Made by a program: the position numbers and the translations under genes. Below, in pieces: positions 53,733-62,483 of a stretch of 64,000 bases of DNA. Within the stretch, counting starts at the first letter, position 1. Every line of letters starts with the position of its first letter. A model generated the notes under the pieces. The model saw nothing but the letters and a program-made list of their open reading frames with translations, was not told the DNA's origin and made no database searches. The DNA is from Alphaproteobacteria bacterium (GTDB taxonomy: Bacteria; Pseudomonadota; Alphaproteobacteria; Rhodospirillales; WMHbin7). The stretch is taken from the NCBI GenBank assembly GCA_015231795.1, contig JADGAX010000002.1:186001-250000 (forward strand), written 5' to 3'.

Positions 53733-54496
53733 AGGATGTGTTTGGATCGACTTACGCCGACGCATATGACAGTCTCTACGCAAGCAAGGATTACGCTGCG
53801 GAATGTCGCCTGATTGAACAATTGGCGACAGAACATGGCTTGACCGGCCCGGGTCGCCTGATCGACTTTGGGTGCGGCACGGGAAGTCACGCGATTATTC
53901 TTGCCCAAAGCGGCTGGTCGGTTTCCGGTATTGATCTGTCGCGCGAGATGCTGTCTCAGGCTGCCGGCAAGGCCAAGGCGCTTCAGGTTGAAATCGACCT
54001 GCATGAAGGGGACGTGAAATGCGCATGCGCTGGGACCGATTTCGATCTGGCCGTGATGATGTTCGCAGTTCTTGGCTATCAGAAAAGCAATGCCGATGTT
54101 TTGGCGGCTCTTCGCAACGTTCGCAACCACTTGCGCCCCGATGGCTTGTTCGTTTTTGACGTCTGGCATGGGCCTGCCGTGCTATCGGAGAAGCCGGGAG
54201 AGCGACTGAAGCGAATTTCATTCGAGGGTGGAGAGATGCTCAGGGCGGCCAAGGGATCTCTAGACGTCCGCAGGCATCTTTGTGCGGTCGACTACGACTT
54301 ATGGATATTCAACGGCAACCAACTTGCGCGTCGGACTAGCGAACGGCATGAAATGCGTTTCTTTTTTCCACTCGAGATCGAGTTCTTTCTCAGTCAGTCA
54401 GGCTTTCGGATATTGCGGTTGGCCAGTTTCGACGAGCCCACTCTCGAACCTACCCTAACAGATTGGAATATGTTCGTCGTCGCCCAGGCAGCTTAG
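53729..54496 (+). CDS. class I SAM-dependent methyltransferase
   Basis: 255-residue methyltransferase. Motif I is LIDFGCGTGSHAIIL (about residues 45-59), with GIDLSREML following and MMFAVLGYQ further on. This looks like the group that includes N-methylating sugar methyltransferases such as DesVI/TylM1, in which an amino sugar is methylated. Its direct coupling to a perosamine-synthase-like aminotransferase supports an amino-sugar N-methyltransferase, but that remains inference. Five bases separate it from the next glycosyltransferase. Confidence 0.85.
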   Translation: MKDVFGSTYADAYDSLYASKDYAAECRLIEQLATEHGLTGPGRLIDFGCGTGSHAIILAQSGWSVSGIDLSREMLSQAAGKAKALQVEIDLHEGDVKCACAGTDFDLAVMMFAVLGYQKSNADVLAALRNVRNHLRPDGLFVFDVWHGPAVLSEKPGERLKRISFEGGEMLRAAKGSLDVRRHLCAVDYDLWIFNGNQLARRTSERHEMRFFFPLEIEFFLSQSGFRILRLASFDEPTLEPTLTDWNMFVVAQAA

Positions 54497-54500
54497 CCAG

Positions 54501-55667
54501 ATGCGCGTCCTTGTTCTTAACACGGACTATTCACCCTTCTTAGATCGGCTTTATGGGGACGCCCCAAAGCTTGCGGAGCGCTCCTACGCTGACCAGATGG
54601 CGGCGAGAAACGCCTCTTTGTTTGGCGTGTTCGATTCCTACTCGCGCCACCTGACGGCAGCAGGCTGCGAGGCCTGGGAAATCCATGCCAACAACGAGCC
54701 AATGCAAAAACGCTGGGCAACAGAAGCAGGTTTAGATTATGGCGGCCCTGTACTTTTCCAAAGCCAACTGAGCAAGCGGATTGCCAAGCTACCCATCCTC
54801 GGCCGCAAGTTTCGCCGACGCCCCAGTAGAGAACCATGGTTCCTCGATATTTTGAAGAGCCAGATCGCGCACTATCACCCTGACGTCATCTTGAACCAGG
54901 ACGTCTACCAGATCTCCGGGTATTTTCTTCGTCGGCAAATGGGGGAGAAGGGTCTTGTCGTTGGTCAGCTCGCATCCCACCTTCCAACGTCTGCGGATTG
55001 GGGTGGATATGATTTGATGATTTCATCCCTTCCTAATCTGGTTGAATATTTCAGCAACCAGGGACTGGCGGCTGAATTCTGCCCGCTTGGCTTTGACTCG
55101 GCTGTATATGCTTACGCCACGCCAGCCATAGAGCGCGATATTCCGGTTCTTTTTGTTGGCTCTCTCACAAGTCAGCACCAAACCCGCATCGAGCTGCTGG
55201 AGTATCTCTGCCGCCATATTGACATCGAGATCCGGGGCGCCAGCCTATCGGCCCTGGAACCCGGGTCGCCTGTCCGCAATTGCGTCAAGGGCGAAGCCTG
55301 GGGCGTCGAGATGTATCGCCTTTTAGGCCGGGCGGCCATTGCGCTTAACCAGCATATCGACATGGCGGGACCCTATGCCAACAACTGCCGCCTGTTTGAA
55401 GCAACAGGCATGGGCGCCATGCTTCTCACCGACCGCAAGAGCAACCTGGACTACTATTTCAAGCCTGGAATCGAGGTGGCTGATTTTGGCTCGCCGCAGG
55501 AGTGCCTGGAAAGGATTCGCTATTTCCAAGACAATCTCGGAGAGCGTCAGCGCATAGCCGAGGCGGGAAGAAATCGCGTTCTTGCCAGCCATGGGTACGC
55601 CCAGCGCATGAACGACCTTGCCGCCTTGTTTGGTCGGTACTTGACGGAAAAGCGGCGAGCGCTGTGA
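54501..55667 (+). CDS. glycosyltransferase, CgeB-like
   Basis: 388-residue glycosyltransferase. N-terminal VLVLNTDYSPFLDRLY, and a C-terminal domain with GPYANNCRLFEATGMGAMLLTD, FKPGIEVADFGSP and IAEAGRNRVLASHGYAQRM, as in CgeB-type enzymes (Glyco_trans_1_2 domain). The N-terminal half would bind the acceptor. Stop overlaps the next gene's GTG by 3 bases (GTGA). Donor unknown. Confidence 0.84.
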   Translation: MRVLVLNTDYSPFLDRLYGDAPKLAERSYADQMAARNASLFGVFDSYSRHLTAAGCEAWEIHANNEPMQKRWATEAGLDYGGPVLFQSQLSKRIAKLPILGRKFRRRPSREPWFLDILKSQIAHYHPDVILNQDVYQISGYFLRRQMGEKGLVVGQLASHLPTSADWGGYDLMISSLPNLVEYFSNQGLAAEFCPLGFDSAVYAYATPAIERDIPVLFVGSLTSQHQTRIELLEYLCRHIDIEIRGASLSALEPGSPVRNCVKGEAWGVEMYRLLGRAAIALNQHIDMAGPYANNCRLFEATGMGAMLLTDRKSNLDYYFKPGIEVADFGSPQECLERIRYFQDNLGERQRIAEAGRNRVLASHGYAQRMNDLAALFGRYLTEKRRAL

Positions 55668-56869
55668 TCGATTCGACGGAGGCCAACAAGGCGGGATATG
55701 CGAAGCGCAGCCTACTGCGCCTTGCTCTTGCTCTGATCTTGGCAATGACGCTTTTGTATGTACTCTTTGCCAATGATAGAACCGACTTTGCGCAGGCTGG
55801 TCTTGGCGCGGACGCAGTCAGCGTTTACGCGCAACAAGATGGCGTAAAGGTTCATTGCGCAAGTCCATGGGATGATGCGAGCTGTCTGCCTTCCCCCTCG
55901 GCCAAATCGCATGTGCTTTGGCTTGGCGCTTCACAGCTGCACGTGATCATGCGCGCCAAACTTGGCGAAAGGACGGCGCCAGACCTTCTGGCGGAGGCCC
56001 TGAGCGTCCATGGCGTAGAAGTGAAAACCTATTCTGTCGGCAATGCAAACCTCCAAGAAATGAGGATTATGCTGGAAGGGGCAATTGCCGGAGCAAAGCC
56101 TAACTATCTTGTCCTTGGCTTGGTTTATGATGATCTTAAGGAGGAGGATATCCATCCTCAGGTGGCTGAAATCTTGGGAAACGCTTCGGCCGTAGCCAAG
56201 TTGAGAGCCACCCATTCCGGTCGCAGCTTGCTTGAGCAAGTGACAGCACTCAAGTCCCGCTTTGAATCTGCAAACGCCGCCACCTCTCAAGCGCAGACGT
56301 CGGATCGCACCGCCTCAGCGAAACCGCGCATTGTAACTCTGCAGGAGGGCGTCGAGGCCGCATTGACTGGTTGGCTGTCTAACCATAGTGAGTTATGGCG
56401 TTTGCGCGATGCCGCCCGTGGACACCTGAGGATAGTTTTGACTAAGGCCCACGACGAGATTCTTCTCTTACGTTATACGTTGCTTGGCAAAAAGCCACCT
56501 TCTAGCCATGTGCCAATTCCCGAAGCAATCCGCCAAAGGAATTGGATGGCCTTTCTTGACCTTCTCGAACGATCACGCGAGGCGGGGATTCATCCTTTTG
56601 TCTATATCGCGCCAAAGCCGAAAGGCGCCTTCTTTCCCTACAGCCAGGGTGATTATGCCGCCTTCAAGCAGCAAGCAGCCCTAGCCGTTGGGAAAATGGG
56701 GGGGGATTTTGTCGACCTCGAGGATGCGCTTGATGACGATGGTGTTTGGGGAACAATCTTCGACGGCAAGGGCAGAACGGCAATGGATATTTTCCATTTT
56801 GATGGCAAGGGACACCAGGACTTCTTCAGGGTGATAGAGGCACACCTTGAAAGGATAATGACGCCGTGA
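55664..56869 (+). CDS. membrane-anchored SGNH-like partner of the MBOAT protein
   Basis: 401 residues from GTG at 55664, chosen because of the GTGA overlap; a longer reading runs back inside the glycosyltransferase gene. One N-terminal membrane helix (about residues 15-35, LALALILAMTLLYVLF) and a periplasmic SGNH-like domain: LWLGASQLH (about residue 85) has the nucleophile Ser, and IFHFDGKGHQDF near the end has Asp and His. In alginate and D-alanyl systems, AlgJ/AlgX and DltD are the periplasmic partners of the MBOAT proteins AlgI and DltB. The direct overlap with the MBOAT gene supports that pairing. Confidence 0.8.
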   Translation: MIDSTEANKAGYAKRSLLRLALALILAMTLLYVLFANDRTDFAQAGLGADAVSVYAQQDGVKVHCASPWDDASCLPSPSAKSHVLWLGASQLHVIMRAKLGERTAPDLLAEALSVHGVEVKTYSVGNANLQEMRIMLEGAIAGAKPNYLVLGLVYDDLKEEDIHPQVAEILGNASAVAKLRATHSGRSLLEQVTALKSRFESANAATSQAQTSDRTASAKPRIVTLQEGVEAALTGWLSNHSELWRLRDAARGHLRIVLTKAHDEILLLRYTLLGKKPPSSHVPIPEAIRQRNWMAFLDLLERSREAGIHPFVYIAPKPKGAFFPYSQGDYAAFKQQAALAVGKMGGDFVDLEDALDDDGVWGTIFDGKGRTAMDIFHFDGKGHQDFFRVIEAHLERIMTP

Positions 56870-58329
56870 TCTTTAATTCCGTCAGCTTTATACTTTTCCT
56901 TGCCGCCTTCACTTCCTTGTGGTGGATGCTTCCCGAAAGGCCGCGCCATTGGCTGATATTCTTGGGCAGTTTGCTTTTCTACGGCTTCTGGCGTGTCGAA
57001 TTCGTCGCCGTCTTGCTGCTATCTATGAGCACGGATTATGCCGCCGCACTCGCACTTGATCGAACAACGACGCGCTGGAAGCGTCGCGCCCTGTTGTCTC
57101 TCAGCGTGTTGGTCAATCTGGGCCTGCTGACTTACTTCAAATACGCGGATTTTCTTTTGTCCAATTTTGCCAAACTATCGCTGCTGACAGGATTTGATCT
57201 AAGCGTCACGCCCTTGAACATCGTGCTGCCTTTAGGGATTAGTTTTTATACTTTTCAGAGCATCAGCTACACCGTGGATGTCTATCGCCGTCAAGTCAGA
57301 GCCGAGCGCGATTACCTTTGCTTTGCCAATTTCGTTCTCTTTTTCCCACAGTTGGTGGCCGGGCCGATTCTGAGAGCCGCCGAGGTTATTGAACAACTGA
57401 AGTCGAGGCAGCCGTTCAGACTTTTCGATTTGTCCTTCGGCATCAAAACCATTCTGAGCGGCATGTTTCTTAAGGTGGTCCTGGCTGATAATTTAGCGCC
57501 TCTAGTCGACGACGCCTTTAGCATGCCATCAGGATCATTCGGGGCCAAAGAAAGCTGGGCCCTGGCAAGTCTTTTCGGCTACCAGATTTACTTCGATTTT
57601 GCCGGTTACTCTCTGATCGCAATCGGTAGCGCCCGCCTAATGGGCGTCCACTTCCCGGCAAATTTCGACTGGCCCTATATCAGCCGCAGCCCAAGAGAAT
57701 TCTGGAGACGTTGGCATATATCTCTCTCAAGCTGGATCCGCGATTACCTTTATTTACCTCTTTGCGGAATGCGCACGAGGGATGATTCGCTAGGCGGTCT
57801 TGCGGAGGTGGCGCAACAAGACGTCAAGACGCGCGAAGGCAAGCGCATTTGGGCGCTCTTGGTTACCTGGGCGATCATGGGTCTCTGGCATGGCGCCAAT
57901 TGGACCTTTGTTCTGTGGGGCTTGTGGCACGCCGTCCTGATTTTGGGCTACCGTCTGTTGACGCCACGCTTGGTTCTCCCACGCCCTCTGGCGGCAATTG
58001 GCGGATGGCTGGTTACTTATCCTTTGATTCTTCTGGGCTGGATCCCCTTTCGGGCACAGTCTGTCTCCGAAGCCGTGTCTCTCATGATCAACGCCTTCAC
58101 GCCTTCCAGTTATCTGCTGCCCTTTGCTCTACCCCGACATTATTATACGCTGTCCCTTCTTTTGCCGCTGGCAATGGTTACGGCCTACATACTCCACGTT
58201 TCGTGGCCGCGCCTTCGCCGCCTGCCTGTCGTGGGCGACGTAATGCACATCGGCGGACTAGCCTTCGCGTTCGGATTGGTTTTTGTGTTTTTCCGCCCTA
58301 TCCGCCAGTTTATCTACTTTCAGTTCTAG
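56866..58329 (+). CDS. MBOAT O-acyltransferase (AlgI/DltB-like)
   Basis: 487-residue polytopic membrane protein with about 11 helices. FNSVSFILFLAAFTSLWW is the usual AlgI start, and LVAGPILRAAEV, SPREFWRRWHISLSSWIRDYLYLPL and MGLWHGANWTFVLWGLWHA follow in order; the His in GLWHGANW is the catalytic His of the family. It would move an acyl group across the membrane to the SGNH partner encoded just before it, which then acylates the exported glycan. GTG start overlapping the previous stop (GTGA). The glycosyltransferase after it starts 9 bases on. Confidence 0.93.
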   Translation: MIFNSVSFILFLAAFTSLWWMLPERPRHWLIFLGSLLFYGFWRVEFVAVLLLSMSTDYAAALALDRTTTRWKRRALLSLSVLVNLGLLTYFKYADFLLSNFAKLSLLTGFDLSVTPLNIVLPLGISFYTFQSISYTVDVYRRQVRAERDYLCFANFVLFFPQLVAGPILRAAEVIEQLKSRQPFRLFDLSFGIKTILSGMFLKVVLADNLAPLVDDAFSMPSGSFGAKESWALASLFGYQIYFDFAGYSLIAIGSARLMGVHFPANFDWPYISRSPREFWRRWHISLSSWIRDYLYLPLCGMRTRDDSLGGLAEVAQQDVKTREGKRIWALLVTWAIMGLWHGANWTFVLWGLWHAVLILGYRLLTPRLVLPRPLAAIGGWLVTYPLILLGWIPFRAQSVSEAVSLMINAFTPSSYLLPFALPRHYYTLSLLLPLAMVTAYILHVSWPRLRRLPVVGDVMHIGGLAFAFGLVFVFFRPIRQFIYFQF

Positions 58330-58337
58330 GCTGACCG

Positions 58338-59654
58338 ATGCATCTTGGCGTAGTTCCCCTTCTTGATGGCAATAGCGGAGGTGTTTATCAATATAGCCTG
58401 TCCGTTCTAAGGGCGCTTGGAACACCCGGCGTGCTGTCCGCCAATGATCGCGTAACGCTTTTCGTGCACGACCCGAAGGCTCCGGTTCTGGCGCGCGTGA
58501 AGCAGCCGGAATGGAAAGTGCTGCCTTTAAGCCCGCCGACATGGCGCCAGCGCATCTCTAGGCTTGCTCGTTACATTCCCGGCATCAAAATGGTCGTTGA
58601 CCGGATCCGCGCCAACCAAGGGAAGGGGGCGCCGCGCGAACCTGCAGACCTGGATCGACCGCGATACAATCACGCCCTTAACCAGTGGTTTAAAAAGTCC
58701 GGGGTAGAGATAATTCTCTATCCTGTGCCGATGTCGATCTCCTTTGAATGCGGCGTGCCCTATATCTTCACCGTTCACGACCTTCAGCACCGACTGCAGC
58801 CACAATTTCCCGAGGTCGGGGACCCAAAGGAGTGGCATTTGCGCGAGTATCTTTTCCGCAATGGCGTTCGCAACGCTCTCGTTATTGTTGCTGATTCGCA
58901 GGTTGGTCGTGAGGATGTTTTGTCCTGTTATGGCGAGTACGGCGTTCCGGCTGAGGATGTGTTCGCCCTTCCCTTTCTGCCCGCCGACTACATTCCTAGG
59001 CAAGTGGATGCGAGGCAAGTGGAAAGCTCTCGGCAGCGCCATGGGCTTTCCGAGACCTATTTTTTCTATCCCGCCCAACTCTGGCCCCACAAGAACCATG
59101 CACGCCTCGTAGAGGCGCTTTCGATTCTCAAAATTCGCGACAAGCTTATGCCAACGCTGGTTCTTTGCGGATCACATAAAAATGCGATAAGGGAGGCGAC
59201 TTTCAGCGAAGTTATGGCTCTTGCGGATAAGCTTGGCGTTCTCGAACAGATACGCTATTTAGGCTTTATCCCAGATGATGAGATGGCTGCGCTTTATGCT
59301 GGCGCGGAGGGCTTGCTTATGCCCACCTTCTTTGGCCCAACCAACATTCCCATTCTCGAGGCGTGGTCGCTTGGCTGCCCCGTTATGACTTCAGACATCA
59401 GAGGCGTTCGCGAACAGGCAGGAGATGCCGCTATCCTCGTCGATCCAACCCAGTCCCCTGCCATCGCGGACGCCATGGCAAGACTATTGAGCGACAAGGA
59501 ATTTTGCGAGGAGCTGAGGGGCAGGGGGAGAATTCGCCTGAAATCCTGGGGGCCAGATGACTTCTCACATAGACTTTCAGAAATCCTATCTCACGCCCGA
59601 AGCCGTCTTTCTGCCAGTGGGTTACGGCAAGAGTCGGCGAGTTATATCTCGTAG
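58338..59654 (+). CDS. family 4 glycosyltransferase
   Basis: 438-residue GT4 enzyme. N-terminal LGVVPLLDGNSGGVYQYSLSVL, FYPAQLWPHKNHARLVEALSIL (about 250) and AEGLLMPTFFGPTNIPILEAWSLGCPVMTSDIRGV (about 330-365) are classic. The central part, with EIILYPVPMSISFECG, fits a large acceptor domain. It is the last gene before the decayed IS element; 59 bases separate its stop from the IS end. Donor and acceptor unknown. Confidence 0.9.
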   Translation: MHLGVVPLLDGNSGGVYQYSLSVLRALGTPGVLSANDRVTLFVHDPKAPVLARVKQPEWKVLPLSPPTWRQRISRLARYIPGIKMVVDRIRANQGKGAPREPADLDRPRYNHALNQWFKKSGVEIILYPVPMSISFECGVPYIFTVHDLQHRLQPQFPEVGDPKEWHLREYLFRNGVRNALVIVADSQVGREDVLSCYGEYGVPAEDVFALPFLPADYIPRQVDARQVESSRQRHGLSETYFFYPAQLWPHKNHARLVEALSILKIRDKLMPTLVLCGSHKNAIREATFSEVMALADKLGVLEQIRYLGFIPDDEMAALYAGAEGLLMPTFFGPTNIPILEAWSLGCPVMTSDIRGVREQAGDAAILVDPTQSPAIADAMARLLSDKEFCEELRGRGRIRLKSWGPDDFSHRLSEILSHARSRLSASGLRQESASYIS

Positions 59655-59713
59655 CAGAAAAGTTGTGTGCTGATTGATTTGCGGGAAAACCGGCACAGAA
59701 GAGCTAGCTGGCA

Positions 59714-59727
59714 GCTGGAAAACTCGT
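59714..59727 (+). repeat. IS terminal inverted repeat, left
   Basis: GCTGGAAAACTCGT. Pairs with the opposite-strand sequence at 60738-60751, and resembles GCTGAAAACCTC at 8661. Confidence 0.65.
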
Positions 59728-60686
59728 CATGATCGGTTTGGATTTTCGCTTTTGACCGTCATTTTGATGGTTTGGGCGCTGGACGAGGCTGCATTTCGCC
59801 GCACCTTTTGTTTTTTCGTTCGATCCGTGGAATTTGGGCGCGGTCATCCCGTTTTGGCCAGAGGTTTGAATGTGCGGCGTTACGTTCCGCTCAAACAAAT
59901 CGCTTATGAACTCGCTTGCCTCATATCCCTTGTCGCCGCCCAAGGGTGATCCGACGCTTGCCGCTTCCTGCGACGTCAAGTATCGAAAGCGCCGCTTCGC
60001 GCTCCGTCGCGCCGGTGGCACGCGTCACCTCCAGACCGTTGCGGTTCTCCATCAGCGCGCGGCCCATGTAGCGCAGCGGCTGAAGTGCCCGTTGCCCTTG
60101 CGGTACAGGCGGTCATCGGGATCGGTTGTGCTGGCATGCGTCTCGTTCGAACGTTTCTTGCCCTTGAAATCACGTTCGGCATTGCTTCCCCGCCCCGGCG
60201 GATCTACAGGGCCGTTCTTGAGCTGGAAGCTCTTCATCGACGCCAGGGCGTCGAGCAGTGTGCCTTCCACCGAAAAATGCTCGTGCGACAGATGCCGCTT
60301 CACCCGCGAATTCGACAATAGGCCAGAGAGAAGACCCTGCGCCACCTCCACCGTCAAAAGCCGGTCACGGATCTTCGAAAATGTGCTGGCGCCCCACACC
60401 TATCGTCGATTCCAAGCCCAACAAACCAGCGGAAAGGCATGTCGAACTCGATGTGGTTCACCAACTGGCGCTCAGAGCGGATCGTATACAGCATCTGCGG
60501 CAGGCGCTCCGGCGCAATCGACGGTCGCCCTTCGTCGGCCTAGAGCCGGCCAAACTCGCCTTTCAGCCCGGCCAACGCCTAGTTCGCCAAATCCCGGATC
60601 AGGCTAAGCGGGTGTTACTTCGGAAACCGCGCATCAAGGTGGACGTAATTGAAAAGGCTGCCGCTTTGAATGTCCAATCCGCGCAT
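59720..60686 (-). pseudogene. IS5-family transposase, disrupted
   Basis: Reverse-strand transposase remnant beginning MRGLDIQSGSLFNYVHLDA at 60686. Family segments follow with damage between them: HPLSLIRDLAN, GRPSIAPERL, YTIRSERQLVNHIE, FRWFVGLGI, SVEGTLLDALASMKSF, KRSNETHASTTDPDDRLYRKG and, in a different frame, GGDKGYEASEFISDLF. Stops interrupt the N-terminal part at least three times (for example where a Tyr codon is expected before ADEGRPS), a few codons are missing before LYTIRSERQ, and the C-terminal part is frameshifted and diverged. Non-functional. Confidence 0.85.
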
Positions 60687-60737
60687 TCGCCCCCCATGTC
60701 CGTTCCAAAAGTGAATTACGGCCAATGCGTCAATGCC

Positions 60738-60751
60738 AGGAGTTTTTCAGC
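60738..60751 (-). repeat. IS terminal inverted repeat, right
   Basis: On the reverse strand GCTGAAAAACTCCT, 65 bases before the transposase ATG at 60686, the same spacing as in the fragment at 8661. Confidence 0.65.
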
Positions 60752-60941
60752 AACCCGCTTGACGACCAAGCGGACCCAGCACAGGTGCCGGGAAATGGCG
60801 TCACTGGCCAAGCAGTGCGGTATCAAGAAGATTGCACAGGTTACACCCTCTGGAACTTTTTATTGTTTCACGCTATCTTTGCGCACTCATGTATACGCCC
60901 TTCCATTCCATATGGCAGATTCGACAGGAAACGCTTTAAGC

Positions 60942-61370
60942 ATGGATACTAGGCCACTTGCGGTCGATTACATTCACCGTGCTGGCGCTCTTCGCGCCCT
61001 GATCGTCCGCAGCAGGGCGACCCCAGATCAAACCACCTTCTTGACCGAAGACGACGCCCTGTTTCAGGCCGGTTTCATCGTTTACGCAGCGGGCGGCGCC
61101 GTGGCGCCCCACTATCACAAACCGGTTGAGCGGCAAATTTCTGGAACCTGCGAGGCCATTCTGGTCCGCTCCGGATCCTGTCACTTGGATTTGTACGGGG
61201 ATGATTTGAAATGCTTCGCCACCCGGGAATTGCATGCGGGAGATCTGGTCGTTCTATACGGAGGTGGCCATGGCTTTCGCATGATCGAGGACTGCACCCT
61301 ATTCGAGATTAAGCAGGGGCCCTATGGCGGCCTTCAGGAAAAAGAACGTTTTATCCCGATTGTCGATTGA
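60942..61370 (+). CDS. small cupin-domain protein
   Basis: 142-residue protein from the ATG at 60942; an ATG at 60912 would add ten residues. A single cupin domain: GAVAPHYHKPVERQI carries the His/His/Glu metal-type motif and AGDLVVLYGGGHGFRM the second motif with a further His. Cupins in glycan loci can be sugar isomerases or epimerases, but this one is short, so a binding or enzymatic role is open. It heads a compact operon: the next ATG follows its stop directly. A long reading upstream covers the IS remnant and is rejected. The 190 bases between the IS and this gene are non-coding. Confidence 0.75.
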   Translation: MDTRPLAVDYIHRAGALRALIVRSRATPDQTTFLTEDDALFQAGFIVYAAGGAVAPHYHKPVERQISGTCEAILVRSGSCHLDLYGDDLKCFATRELHAGDLVVLYGGGHGFRMIEDCTLFEIKQGPYGGLQEKERFIPIVD

Positions 61371-62483
61371 ATGCGGCTGGTCCTCGTCTTTTCACGCTGG
61401 ATGTCGCTGGGCCGATGGGATGAGCTTGGAATGTTCGAGCGGGAGACGGCCCTGTATCGGCGCTTGTCCGCTATGGGCGTGCAAGTCAGTTTCCTGACCT
61501 GGGGCGCTGGGGCCGAGTTGGATTTTGCGGCTCGTCTTCCAGGAATCTCGATTCTTTGCAACCGCTTCAATCTTCCGACCAAGCATTACGAGCGCTTGGC
61601 GCCGCTTCTTCACGCCCGTCATCTCTGGCAAGCCGATGCGATTAAAACGAACCAGGCCAGCGCGGCGACAATAGCGCAGCCTGCCGCTAAGTTATGGCGT
61701 CGCCCCTTGATCGCTCGCATGGGTTTCATGGCCTCCGAATTCGCCGCGCGCGATTTTGGAGATGGGTCGCCGGAATATCGGACGGAAATTATGAGGGAAG
61801 ACACGCTATTTTCTGCAGCGCGCGCCATCGTCGTCACAACGCCGACCATGGCGGACAATGTTGCAAACCGCCACCCAGATGCTCAAAACCGAATTCGGGT
61901 CATTCCAAATTACGTCGATACGGAGTTGTTCGCGCCTTTGCCAAGCGTAGAAAAGCTCTATGACGTCGTTTTTATCGGCAGGCTGACGGCGCAAAAGAAC
62001 ATCCCAGTTCTGCTTGAGGCCCTGGAAATCAGCGGATCTCGGGCGCTGATTGTCGGGAGCGGTCCACTGGAGAACCTTGTCATTAGTGCATCAACCAACT
62101 CTCAAGGCATGATCTCGTGGCTGCCGTCACTGCCCAACGAGCAGCTGCCGCGAGCCATAGCAGAGGCGGACATGTTCGTTCTGCCTTCTCTGTGGGAGGG
62201 TCATCCAAAAACGCTGATAGAGGCCATGTCGGCGGGAGCGGCTGTTATTGGCGCTGACTCTCCTGGAATTAATGGCGTGATCAAGCCCGAGACGACGGGC
62301 CTGCTGTGCCCCGCCAATGCCAGTGGCTTGGCACAAGCCATTTCCCGCCTCAAGACCCAACCATTGCTAAGGAAAGAACTTGGAGAAAGGGCGCGGCAAT
62401 TTGCCTGTGAATCCTGGTCGTTGGAACGTATCCTCCAACTAGAGCTGGCCCTTATCAAGGAATTTGCTGGAACTAGCCCATGA
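61371..62483 (+). CDS. family 4 glycosyltransferase
   Basis: 370-residue GT4 glycosyltransferase. VIPNYVDTELFAPL, VVFIGRLTAQKNIPVLLEAL (about 205-225) and FVLPSLWEGHPKTLIEAMSAGAAVIGAD (about 270-297) are the full GT4 signature, with the E-x7-E pair intact. Starts on the base after the cupin stop and overlaps the methyltransferase by 4 bp. The pair GT4 + this methyltransferase type mirrors the reverse pair at 1242-3016. Donor unknown. Confidence 0.92.
   Translation: MRLVLVFSRWMSLGRWDELGMFERETALYRRLSAMGVQVSFLTWGAGAELDFAARLPGISILCNRFNLPTKHYERLAPLLHARHLWQADAIKTNQASAATIAQPAAKLWRRPLIARMGFMASEFAARDFGDGSPEYRTEIMREDTLFSAARAIVVTTPTMADNVANRHPDAQNRIRVIPNYVDTELFAPLPSVEKLYDVVFIGRLTAQKNIPVLLEALEISGSRALIVGSGPLENLVISASTNSQGMISWLPSLPNEQLPRAIAEADMFVLPSLWEGHPKTLIEAMSAGAAVIGADSPGINGVIKPETTGLLCPANASGLAQAISRLKTQPLLRKELGERARQFACESWSLERILQLELALIKEFAGTSP

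Larger units (their letters stand above)
59714..60751. mobile_element. decayed IS5-family insertion sequence
   Basis: About 1.04 kb, bounded by imperfect inverted repeats: GCTGGAAAACTCGT at the left and, read on the other strand, GCTGAAAAACTCCT at the right (12 of 14 positions match). It contains one reverse-strand transposase gene with several stops and frameshifts, so it cannot move itself. No target duplication could be recognised at the ends. It separates the MBOAT/glycosyltransferase block from the cupin operon. Confidence 0.75.

Noticed and set aside
59700-60760. Target site duplication around the decayed IS
   Set aside because: Flanking bases on the two sides do not match over 2-8 bases.
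60258-60941. Long N-terminal extension of the cupin protein
   Set aside because: It runs through the opposite strand of the decayed transposase; the cupin domain begins after 60942.
60725-60952. Small forward frame with FFSNPLDDQ, like an IS end
   Set aside because: It covers the right inverted repeat and non-coding bases; no full gene and no ribosome site.
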